DNA of 64,000 nt from Thysanoteuthis rhombus (taxonomy: Eukaryota; Mollusca; Cephalopoda; Oegopsida; Thysanoteuthidae). Numbering within the stretch: the first letter of the stretch is position 1; every line of letters starts with the position of its first letter. Both the position numbers and the translations under genes were made by a program. The notes under the pieces are model-generated. The model did not search any database. It saw only the letters and a program-made list of their open reading frames with translations, and was not told the origin of the DNA. Positions 54,877-64,000 of this stretch are shown here, piece by piece. The stretch spans positions 61,499,654-61,563,653 of the forward strand of contig OY735209.1 of the NCBI GenBank assembly GCA_963457665.1, written 5' to 3'.

Positions 54877-55589
54877 ATTTTTTAAACAATAGAAGTTATA
54901 GTTTAGGACGCCATGTATACATCTCAATATTAAAGAAAACAGGACCAGTAAGAAAAATACATATCAGTGCAATGTGTTAACATAATTAAAAAAACTTTTT
55001 GAAATACTGAACAAGAATGTTTTAACATGAAGTATACAAAAAAATTATGAATGCAGTGGCAAAATTGAACAATTTTATTTGACAAATTTAGTGGTGTCTG
55101 GGTAATGCAGCTATAAATAGCTATTTTGTGCCACTGCAACATGTTCATCTGAAAATATTCTTCAGAATTCTTAAAAAGTTTTTAAAATTATATTAATACA
55201 GGTGCAGGTACTCATTTTTCTTACTGCTTAAAATTTTGACAGCATTAACAATTTTTAAACCTTGCAACAAACAAGCATAAGCTTTGACATTTTTTTTAGA
55301 TATTCATCTGCCTTCATCCCAATATTCCAACAGTCGAGCAGGCATCATGTACTTTTGCATTTAGAGTTACATATACTGTAGAAGATGGTCTTTACTCAAG
55401 TGAAAAAATCCCACAGTCCAAATAAAGATGAGGAAATTTTAGATTTAGATTTTAAACTTTTCAAAATTTAAAAAGTAAGCTTGAGATTTTATGGCAGCTT
55501 GAAATACTCAATTGTACTCTAGGACAATGTTTTATCAGTCTGGATTGTGTTAATGTGTATCAATATGAAAACAGTGAATATTCAAGCAG
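54877..55589. other. Spacer, nothing recognised
   Basis: No coding or repeat match. Confidence 0.5.
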
Positions 55590-55939
55590 GACCAGTTGAA
55601 GAAATCAGTCAATTTACGTACTTTGACCAGTTGAAGAAGTCAGTCAATTTACGTACTTTGACCAGTTGAAGAAGTCAGTCAATTTACGTACTTTGACCAG
55701 TTGAAGAAGTCAGTCAATTTACGTACTTTGACCAGTTGAAGAAGTCAGTCAATTTACGTACTTTGACCAGTTGAAGAAGTCAGTCAATTTACGTACTTTG
55801 ACCAGTTGAAGAAGTCAGTCAATTTACGTACTTTGACCAGTTGAAGAAGTCAGTCAATTTACGTACTTTGACCAGTTGAAGAAGTCAGTCAATTTACGTA
55901 CTTTGACCCGTTGAAGAAATCAGTCAATTTACGTACTTC
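55590..55939. repeat. 35-bp minisatellite, 10 units
   Basis: Unit GACCAGTTGAAGAAGTCAGT followed by CAATTTACGTACTTT, repeated exactly every 35 bp from 55590. Units 2-9 look identical. Units 1 and 10 carry GAAGAAATCAGT instead of GAAGAAGTCAGT, and unit 10 also has GACCCG and a terminal C. The period is not a multiple of 3 and there is no supporting ORF. Confidence 0.98.
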
Positions 55940-55974
55940 TGAAGCATAAAATCCAATAAGGGATTCACTGAGTT

Positions 55975-56268
55975 AGATGCAGACTAGAAAAGGCCTCTGG
56001 TGTATTTCAGCATTGGAAACCTGTTCGGTCAGCCTGAACCATTTCACTCTCCATGGAAATGCAACTCTTTCATGGCATCACAACCATCCATGCAAGTGGA
56101 ACATAGAAAATGACTTTAAAAAAAACATCATGAAAAAGCTGAATATTTTCCTGAAAAGGTGCTGCAGAAGAATTATCAAAATGACATTCACTGACAATCT
56201 TACAAATGAAGAAGTACTTAAAAAAACTGAGAAGAAACTGTTCACTGAGATTAACACAGAGAAATGAG
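55975..56268 (+). pseudogene. LINE ORF2 C-terminal relic of another clade
   Basis: Open from 55977 to the TGA at 56265-56267. The second half, MKKLNIFLKRCCRRIIKMTF then TDNLTNEEVLKKTEKKLFTE, matches the segment after the RT domain in many LINE ORF2 proteins (LxxFxxxCxRR(I/M)Lx(I/V)xWxDxxTNEEVLxR). The RTE family above instead has HERIMLSLTWRDHKTAQYI at this position, so this is a different LINE. The first half (KGLWCISALETCSVSLNHF) is unrecognised. No catalytic residues are present. Confidence 0.55.
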
Positions 56269-57027
56269 GAATCAACCTGAAGTACAACAATTCTAAGATG
56301 TCAGTATGTTCATGTTCTGTAGCAGGCAAGCAAGCTCGAAATTAGAATGGAAAATATCTTTTTTTAAATCCTGAATGTTACATGCACATAATTTTTGCAT
56401 TGTTTTCATTACTCTGATGCGTTCATTTTTTTTTTGTTTCCATGAAGGCAATACTTTTGCTAACCGCAAAACTTTTTTGTGAAGTAGCCAAAAATGATTA
56501 AAAACTAACCACTTGTACTATTTGCGGTAGTTGTAAAAATTCATGAAACAAATGTGAATTGTGTTGATGAAAAAAAAGAAAGCATATAACATGATACACA
56601 AGAAAGAATTGATCTTTTATAAATTGGCCAAATATTTCTATAGATTGCCGAAAAATGTTATATCAATGAGATTTTTTTAAAGTTTAATGTGATTTATTTT
56701 TTTCTAATTTTAAATAAAACCTTTTTATCAAAATTTATCATATCTAGGGAGCCCCCCGCCAACATTATACATAAGAAATCTCACTAAATCTGTAGTTTCA
56801 AACCTTTTCATCACCAAGAACCATATTTATTTGAATAAATTTTCATATGGACCCAAGGATTTAGAAAGGTCTGCTTACAAACTCCTAGCGATTATCGCAA
56901 GTAAGTATACACAGCAAATATTGTAAATCCTATTTTTTACACTATAATTGTTATTTTAACTTTCAGGAAATCTATACTTTTTTGAGTGATAATACTTTTT
57001 CTGTTGGCTAACTTCATAAAGGAGATT
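56269..57027. other. Spacer; possible hAT-like end at 56790
   Basis: GTAGTTTCAAACCTTTTCAT then CACCAAGAACCATATTTATT at 56792-56831 resembles a hAT/MITE terminus (CAGTGTTTCTCAACCTTTT type). Otherwise unrecognised. Confidence 0.3.
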
Positions 57028-57960
57028 CATCATCATCTCTCTTTTAGTGTCCGTTGTTGAGTCTTGACTTTCCCCAGAATTTGCCAGACCTCTCTATCAT
57101 GGGTGTCACTGTGCCAGGATTTCCAGAATTTGTCTAGTTTGTAATGCCATCTTATTTTCTACTGGCCATAGTTTTGCATATGATTTCTGGGGATTCACGT
57201 TGTGAACCATTATTCTTGCAATATAACCAGCCCATTGACATTTGAGTTTTCTGAGGGTTTCTATGATATCTTTTCTCTAATATACTGTGCTGTTGTGATC
57301 TGTCCATGTGAAGTTGAGCATGATTCTTTCCAGTATAAGTTACATAGTTTTCAGTTTGAGGGTCATCTTGGTTGGGGTCCATTTTTCAGCTTCATAGGTG
57401 ACAATCAGGAAAATGCATTCTTTTTAGCACAGGCAGGATTTTCTTATTCTTGAAGGTTGAACTTGCTCTGCTGAAAGCTTACCAACCTAGAGTGATTCTT
57501 TGCTTTTTTTTTTTCTTTTATGGATTTCATCAAGATTTGTTGTCTTCCTTTATTTTTTGAGTCTAGGTTTCAGAAAGTCATCTTGAGGCATGCTGTGAAG
57601 AGTTTAGGCGAACTGGTATCACTTTGTCTCACACTTTTATCAAATTAAAAAAGAACAAGGCATAGACCCTTTAAATGTCAGATAATTGCAATATATCTAC
57701 CAACAGGGCAGTTCTCTCATCAGGCTATATAATTTAACCAGATGAAGAAACTGTTGTGTTGGTAGATATTTAGCAATAGATATGCCTTGTTCTAGGATAG
57801 CATCAATGACTTTGGGGATCTCCACTGAGTCAAAAGCTTTCCTATCATCAACAAATGCAATCGTGAGTGGCATTTTATATTCTACTGCTTTCTCCTTTAG
57901 TTGCTTTACAGAATGAAGATGCAATAGCTTTTCCTGAAGCCAGCTTGTTCCTTTGCTCAG
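57028..57960 (-). mobile_element. RTE-clade LINE with internal deletion (R12)
   Basis: The tail (CATCATCTC at 57029-57037) leads into the antisense ORF2 C-terminus. Farther in, the minus frame at 57697-57924 reads LHSVKQLKEKAVEYKMPLTI and AFVDDRKAFDSVEIPKVIDA, the RT segment with its first catalytic Asp retained (AFVDDRKAF). The part containing the FADD box is deleted around 57540-57640. Multiple stops; dead. Confidence 0.88.
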
Positions 57961-58185
57961 TACTTGCCATATGTTAATAATTGGAGAACTTTAGTATCAA
58001 TATTTGAAGTCATGAAAAAATATTCCATTGGAGAAAAATATGATCAGAATAAATTTGACTTATGACATCACTGGAAAATATCTAAAATAGAGCGAAAGAG
58101 CATTTAGATGTTACTATTAAACCTGTTAGAATAAAGCCCCCCAAAATTCCAAAAATAAAAAGAGCATTTTTAAAAAGTATGTAGT

Positions 58186-58244
58186 GTGTGTGAGTGTGTG
58201 TGCGTGTGCGTGTTTGTGTGTGTGTGTGTGTGCGTGTGTGTGTG
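58186..58244. repeat. (GT)n microsatellite
   Basis: Imperfect GT/GC-GT run of about 60 bp. Frames across it are artefacts. Confidence 0.93.
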
Positions 58245-58344
58245 ATTTTACATTCTTACAAGGAGCTGTGCGAAGTCGAGATACATAAATATAATTGTCA
58301 AAACACAAGAAATAACCAAAACCCAGCAGCAGTATTTAAAACTG

Positions 58345-58894
58345 CTGAACCATCAACTAAAACTGTCAACACAGGTTTCTTTAGTTTTCAAGTTGGTCTG
58401 GCTAGAAATACATTTATCAGGCATCCAGGCTGTACCAATGGAGCTAGAATGATGAAAATTCAAACATTTACTCCTTATTATGCCATATTGGTTTATTCAG
58501 TTTTCAAGTTGGTTTCACTAGTGGATTAAGTGTTTATCATGTATAGAGGCTACCCCCAATGGTGCTAGAGGACTGTAAATTTCAACATTTGCTCTCCACT
58601 ATATCTAGGGAAATGTTTCATTTTGTTCTTTGAAAATTCCCGCTCACCCAATAAGTCTTCAGCGCTTGGTTCAATTTGCAATGTAAACTTATGCTGAATT
58701 ATTCTTTTAGTCTGCATTTGCGCATTTTTTTGTTTTTGTTTTTTTTTTGAAAATTCAGATTTTCCAATGATCATTGCCCAACAACTTATCCATTGATCAT
58801 CTTCTTTTCCAATTTTTTTAATTGATCATCACCAACACAGCATGCCGCCAAAAGCCATTGATCATGTGATTGTTTGTATTTAGTAACTAATCAT
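58345..58894 (-). repeat. Family X copy S (full length, 3' module duplicated)
   Basis: On the minus strand the 5' module (AATCATTAGTTACTAAATAC, GTGTTGGTGATGATCAATTA) and core (CATAAGTTTACATTGCAAAT) are followed by a first 3' module (CTCTAGCACCATTGGGGGTA). A second 3' module follows (CTAGCTCCATTGGTACAGCC, AACTTGAAAACTAAAGAAAC, CAGTTTTAGTTGATGGTTCA). The duplication adds about 110 bp. Confidence 0.9.
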
Positions 58895-59901
58895 TAGTAT
58901 TACATAGTACACAATACTATATATCATGCTCCAAAAGCTAAAATAATGTGTGAAATCCATCGGCTTCCCAGAAAATCAATCTGTTGTTATATTTCACTCC
59001 AATTCAGTCCAATGAAAAATAACTGATTGTATTATCTTGAAAAATTAAGTAGATATTATTTTATCTAAACAGGGTCACATACTAAAATTACACACTGAGC
59101 TTGCTGTCGGTCACAGGAGAAACTTCATCTCCACCAGAGAGGTGAGAGAGTTTTTTTTTTAAAAATGAGTTGAAGATAAAGATACCACCGGAAAATTTAT
59201 GTACAACAGTGGAATCGTCATATTTAAAACAGGAAATGATTCAGTATGATAGATACTTGAATCAATCTTGATAGCAGAAAATCATAAATCGTCATGAATT
59301 TGATACTTTATATTCTACAACCTGATGCCGCAGTAAAATAGCCCAGATCTCCAACAGCGAATGATACAATACAAACAACATCATGTCAGAAAAGAGTGTC
59401 GAACCATCTCAATGAAAATTGATTGCCTGTGTCGACAATGGCCTAAATCTCAGACAGCGATTGTAAATTGATTGAAGAGAACCAGTATCAGGTAATGTAC
59501 AGCAGTATACAGGATTTCTTTGTTTGTCAGCATAAACCACCAATTCAAAAAACTGAAGAACGCCAATCATTTCACATTGGATAATATAGTGTTGTCTTGA
59601 CTTCCTTTCTAGCTCATGTTGACATTAAACGTTCAGCATATTGACGTTGTAATCTGGTCAGTCAATTGAAATCTGAATGAGCATTTCATTTGTGGAAACT
59701 AAAACATTGACTGAATATAGGAATAAACTGACATTCCAAAGGAAATCTTGAATCGCTGCCACCCACATATGCTGCTTTTTACCTCGTAAATTAATCAGCG
59801 GGGGTGGTAAAATTAAGTTACCTCAATGAGAATTCCAGACAAAAATTCTACCAGTATGCTTTGAATCATAAATTTCTGATTGAAAAAGAAACAAAAAAAA
59901 C
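58895..59901. other. Spacer with weak tandem duplication
   Basis: AATAGCCCAGATCTCCAACA (59337) and AATGGCCTAAATCTCAGACA (59438) suggest an old 100-bp duplication. No coding match. Confidence 0.4.
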
Positions 59902-60100
59902 CAGGTCTGGGTGAACAATTTAAAGATTAGAAAAAGGGATGGATGATGAATAAGTAACTTTTCTTGCCTTTTTAGGGCTGTGATCACTAAAGAGTACAAA
60001 TTTTCAACAAAAAAAAAGTGTGAATACTTGTGGACATGAACTGAGGGACAAATTTGGCATGGACAGTCATTGTAAATTGAACCCCCCAATATAAAACCTA
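59902..60100 (+). repeat. Family X copy T (5' module and core)
   Basis: CCAGGTCTGGGTGAACAATT, AACTTTTCTTGCCTTTTTAG, TGTGATCACTAAAGAG and ATTGTAAATTGAACCCCCCA. The middle of the 5' module is deleted. Confidence 0.82.
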
Positions 60101-61577
60101 TTATGGCGATGGGGTTAAGAAAAAAAGAAAAAAGAAGAAAATAATTCCCCTATTCATTGAGGGAGTTTATACATATAAAGTATATTATATTATACAGTAT
60201 CCAATGTACAGGTAACATGACTAAATGGCCATCTACCAAGGCTTAATATTGACAGCAATAGGGCTTGGATACGCTGATATTAGTGGTAGTCCCTCAAATA
60301 CGATTGCAGCCCGTATGTCCCACAGGCCCTGCAATTGCAGGAAGCACTAGAACTCTTGGGGTGCAATATATCTGAGGGCCCCAGAAAAATCTTCAAAAAT
60401 AATGTGAAAAAATCTTAAATTAAATTTGCGCAAGTGGAGGAGCAATCAGACTTAGTTGAGCCACTTTATACGCATAAACTGGATATGAAATGTGTCTTCT
60501 TGCATAGATAAACAAAATCAGCTTATGGTAAACATTCTTCTTTACCCCTTTTAGCATGAATCTCTCAAATATATATTTTTCTTCTCATGAATAGACTTTT
60601 TTAAATACTGTAATCATACAAGATGCACCTTCAAATAAATTTGAGAAAAAAAACAAACTATGCAAATATTACTCTACACTCATTGTGCTGGTATTAAGAT
60701 GAAAGGGCTATTAACTCAAGCTCAAAATGTACAGAAATGGAGTTTTGATGAGTTGCACTAAGCTTTACTTCCCAAAATTTCATTGTAAATCATATGTCGA
60801 AGACAATGATAGAAATGGATTTTGGGAACTAGGTATATGGTAATGTCTTCATTTGTAGACACTGGACATTAAAAAAAAAAAAACTGGAAATGGAGAAGTA
60901 AGTACATGATGTTCCTGGCATTGCAATTTCATAAAAAATTTTTACAGATTTTTTTACAGATTATTCAGGGTTTCTAATATTTTCTGCCCCCATAGCTCCA
61001 ATGCCCCTGCAGTTGTTGGGTACATCCCAGTCGACTGCCATTTCTGCCACTGCCTATTGGCCAACAAATAGTTATTGGTATCCATATTTTCTCCAGTCTC
61101 TATAAATATGACTCTAAACCAATGGAGTGATGGACTTGAAAAAATATATATTTTCCTGCTGATAATCAGTTTTTTCTGTCTGACCAAGTTCGTTACAAGT
61201 ACCCCAAGGCCTGCTCAGAAACCCCCACTGAACTTTCCTTGCAAAAAAATAGGTAATGAAGAAGAAGGAGAACACCTGCTGAGATTCACCGAGAATCTTT
61301 GAAGACATATTGATCATTGATTTTGCTTTGCTCCTGCCTGTCTACTTGTTTGACAAAGGAAAGTGAAAGGATTTACTCATACTTATTGATGGTAAGGAAA
61401 AGTTACAAACATAAATGATTAGAAAAAGTTAGGAAATAAATACCTACAAAGATTTATTGATAAAACAGAGAGTAAAAAATGTACACCAATATGATACTCT
61501 GGGTACAAGGTAAGTTTGTGTTGTTAGGATAATGGCAACATATGATATGGAAAAAGCTTAGTATTTTCTTGAAAAAA
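60101..61577. other. Spacer; perfect 14-bp palindrome at 60328-60341
   Basis: CCTGCAATTGCAGG is perfectly self-complementary. A 60945-61300 stretch is open on both strands (77 codons minus at 60954-61187; 75 codons plus at 61075-61302) without recognisable domains. Confidence 0.45.
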
Positions 61578-61985
61578 CAGGTGTAGTTAGTCACTCAATA
61601 GAAAACGTCATATGACCAACGTTTTTTGGCAACAAACCATATTGGCATGATCGATTGAAAAAATTGGAATAAGGGGTGATCAATGAATAGGTTACTTCTC
61701 TCACATTTTGTAGGGTAGTGATCATTAAAAAAAGTTTTTATTTTCAGAAGACAAACCATGAATTCTGTTGTGAGCAATTTAACAAAAATTTACAGAGTAA
61801 AGTGACCCCCCCCCCCCACAATAAATAAGACTATCAGGGGGGCGGGGATTCTCAAGATGAAAGGAGAAAAAAAAAAGAAAAGGTTTTTGGAGACATGAGA
61901 AAAAAATGTTTGAATTTTCAGTCTTCCAGCCGGACCAACTTGAAAAGAGACTCATATCAACAGTTTCATGTGATGGTTTCTAAAA
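61578..61985 (+). repeat. Family X copy U (near full length)
   Basis: CAGGTGTAGTTAGTCACTCA, AAGGGGTGATCAATGAATAG, GTAGTGATCATTAAAAAAAG, a C13 tract at 61806-61818 opposite a GGGGGGCGGGG tract at 61838-61848, TTTGAATTTTCAGTCTTCCA and TCATGTGATGGTTTCTAAAA. The TAGCTCCATTGG to ACATAG portion is deleted. Confidence 0.85.
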
Positions 61986-62008
61986 GGGGAGCTTAACAAT
62001 ATGTGTGT

Positions 62009-62012
62009 ATAA

Positions 62013-62047
<35 letters not shown>

Positions 62048-62062
62048 TATATTCACATATAG
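62009..62062. repeat. Compound (TA)n(CA)n microsatellite
   Basis: TA dinucleotides pass directly into CA dinucleotides, the same TA-to-CA order seen near 9121 and 15208. Confidence 0.93.
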
Positions 62063-63711
62063 ATGTCTATATAAATATACATACATATACAGGTTTCCCC
62101 TAGTATCCAAAGTAGATCATTCCCATACAAAACTTCCATCAGCCGAAATGTCATAAGGTTAAGGCATCAGTGAAATAACATGATAATTTTTTTTGTCTTT
62201 CCAGATAATTAGTTCTGTTACACATGCAGGCTATGGTAATTCAATCATGCAAAGTGCAGATTGGTGTATTGATATTATATTCACAATATCCGTTCAGATA
62301 TGAAATGTATCATGCATATTTTGGTATCTGCTTACTTTCAATAAATGCCTTTAGTATTTAGTGTCACAAATTTGACTAATAAATGAAAAGTAAGCAAAGA
62401 ACATCAAACATATTCAGAGAGGCTTAAAGAGTTTGATTTGGAGACATTATCCGACAGAAAAAATCATGTTGATCAACTAGAAATATATAGGGTAACTTAT
62501 GAATAACTACAGTAGGACTTCACAGGTTGACCTCACTAACCTAATATTGTCCTGATTGAGATAAAAATATACGTATGGGATTACAGTGAATGAGATCTTT
62601 CTAGGATTTATTCAATTTATTTGACCTATCACATTACAAGTTTTATAAACGAATAATGAGAAATATTTTACCATTACCAATGTTTGTAAAATATAGATTT
62701 ATCTTTTTTAGATTGCTTAAAAAGATTCCTGTGAGAATAATATCAGCATGGCAAGAGAGTTGGCCTCTTTGCACTCTTCTGAAATCAGAAGTTTCCTCCT
62801 TGATGAGGACATGAAAACTAGCATAACTAAAACAAAACTATAAATATTTTTACCTTTTGTTTGAAGCTGTTATTATAAAGTCTGCAATATATATATATAT
62901 ATATATAAATGAATATGTATGTATAATATCTTCATTTGTTTTAAGGAGAGTCACTCGTCACTCTGTATTCTCATCAAGAGCTCCTCTGATCACAAGGTAT
63001 ATATATAGGCATTTGTTGTTTCTTGATACTGATTGGAGCATTTTCTTTTTCTGAATGGGAAGAAATAGCTGAAGATTGCATACAAATCAGTGAATATCAA
63101 GTATACAGAGTGATTTTCTGAATTTTCAAGTCATAAATTACTGGCAACATTACAGGCGGCATATTGTCATGCACAAACATCACATTATTACCTCAAACTC
63201 ACAGCACATTTTTAGCCACCATTCGTGGCAGATAATAGATAATCATGGCTTATATTTTTTTGTATTTCAGACGGCTTATCTGCCTCCACGGGCTTTTGAT
63301 CTTGTGCAAATTTAGGCACAGATATGATGTACAACATTCTAATCTTCGATTGTCTAAAATTATCAAGGCATGAAAATACATAAGATTCAGCCTTTTCAAA
63401 TCAATGCCTTGTTTTTGTTTTATAACCAGCTAAATTTTAGATTGTAATGTCAAATCAGATCAGTAGTTTTCTGTCTTGATGTCATTATGACATCAGAAAT
63501 ATTTGGCACAAAATCCGTCCACACTATTTCTGTCCAGAGCGTTTTACAATATGGTGTTGACATCATGACCATCTTATCACAACTTCAAATCAGGACAAAA
63601 ATAGTTAGTAAAGTTAGAGCTTCAATCCCTGCTAGATTACCTCATAATCTCCTCTAAGAGACCAACCAAGGGAGACAATTAATTACCGTTCAACTCAAAG
63701 TGAACCAATCC
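62063..63711. other. Spacer, nothing recognised
   Basis: Contains a (TA)n at 62887-62907. No coding or repeat match. Confidence 0.5.
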
Positions 63712-63775
63712 AATATTGGTGGGTTCAATCTTTCCTGGATCTCCCAGTATAGTTATCTAATATATAACAACATAA
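63712..63775 (+). repeat. SINE4 copy with B-box-like motif
   Basis: ATTGGTGGGTTCAATCTTTC, CTGGATCTCCCAGTATAG and CATAAATATCAAT match the SINE4 blocks at 23.2 and 23.6 kb. Confidence 0.55.
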
Positions 63776-63942
63776 ATATCAATATTTGCTTATTTTCTGT
63801 CTTATATATAAAAGCCACTCTTCCATCTTTACACTTGAAATACCAGACTTTCCGAACATATTGAGGAATTCGAAAACCATATGACTGGCTTTATATCAGC
63901 GTAGAGATCAACAGATGAAATAAGAATAATTTCACTCCAAAA

Positions 63943-63976
63943 CCAGACCAACCAACCAACCAACCAACCACCCAAC
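63943..63976. repeat. (CCAA)n microsatellite
   Basis: GACCAACCAACCAACCAACC and continuation, about 8 units, close to the window end. Confidence 0.9.
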
Positions 63977-64000
63977 TTTCTTTGATAAGAAGAAAAGAAA

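Noticed and set aside
55590-55939. CRISPR array
   Set aside because: The 35-bp units are contiguous without unique spacers and the DNA is eukaryotic; it is a minisatellite.

Overview
This 64 kb window looks like AT-rich, gene-poor metazoan nuclear DNA. The evidence is the absence of long reading frames and operons, dozens of (TA)n, (CT)n, (CA)n and (TATG)n arrays, tRNA-derived SINE-like repeats, and decayed LINEs and DNA transposons. The mix (BovB-like RTE LINEs, CR1/L2-like LINE scraps, mariner and hAT/piggyBac-like debris, and a decayed 'HTLTGCDYTSK' ORF) suggests an invertebrate, perhaps a lophotrochozoan such as a cephalopod. That placement is inference from general knowledge; nothing here proves the species. 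I found no convincing host gene, exon, rRNA, functional tRNA, CRISPR or operon.

The most abundant structured component is a dispersed, non-coding repeat of about 450-500 bp, here called family X. It has 22 recognisable copies or fragments (about 5.7 kb, roughly 9% of the window) in both orientations. Its 5' module starts near AGGTCTGGTTAGTCACTC, its core contains repeated GTGATCA motifs, and its 3' module ends near TTGGTTGATGGTTTCTAATA. In at least two copies a short TACATACATA tract in the 3' module has grown into a microsatellite. A second composite repeat, family Y, joins a conserved domain ('GGCTGCTGCAGGGTCAAACTC') to a tRNA-like module that lies downstream rather than at the head. Three more tRNA-like repeat families are present in few copies.

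Protein-coding relics are all mobile-element derived. They comprise thirteen pieces of one RTE-clade LINE (signature LKWQWAGHVARM...DNRW, FADD box, 3' (TGA)n tail fused to the ORF2 stop); an antisense retroelement ORF1 relic with a degenerate CCHC knuckle at 11573-12898, bracketed by about 120 bp direct repeats; CR1/L2-like LINE scraps at 24.6 and 34.4 kb; another LINE C-terminus at 56.1 kb; a mariner transposase relic at 14.0-14.5 kb and a second mariner-like end near 40 kb; and a frameshifted ORF at 52.0-52.7 kb whose TGCDYTSK motif resembles the PIN/FEN-like nuclease signature.

Layout: 1-2.7 kb featureless; 2.7-11 kb family X and Y, degenerate tandem blocks and a fold-back; 11-15 kb retroelement ORF1, RTE, mariner; 15-20 kb mostly simple DNA with a purine-rich block; 20-24 kb RTE, SINEs, X; 24-28.9 kb simple repeats and sparse relics; 28.9-38.3 kb dense nested X, Y and RTE; 38.3-47.6 kb sparse relics, a piggyBac-like MITE, an RTE copy with target-site duplication and a pyrimidine tract; 47.6-48.7 kb a compositionally distinct unexplained block; 49-53 kb X, RTE and the TGCD pseudogene; 55.6 kb a 35-bp minisatellite; 56-64 kb LINE, X and SINE fragments. 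No clearly novel functional system is visible. The most distinctive material is family X, family Y and the TGCD ORF.
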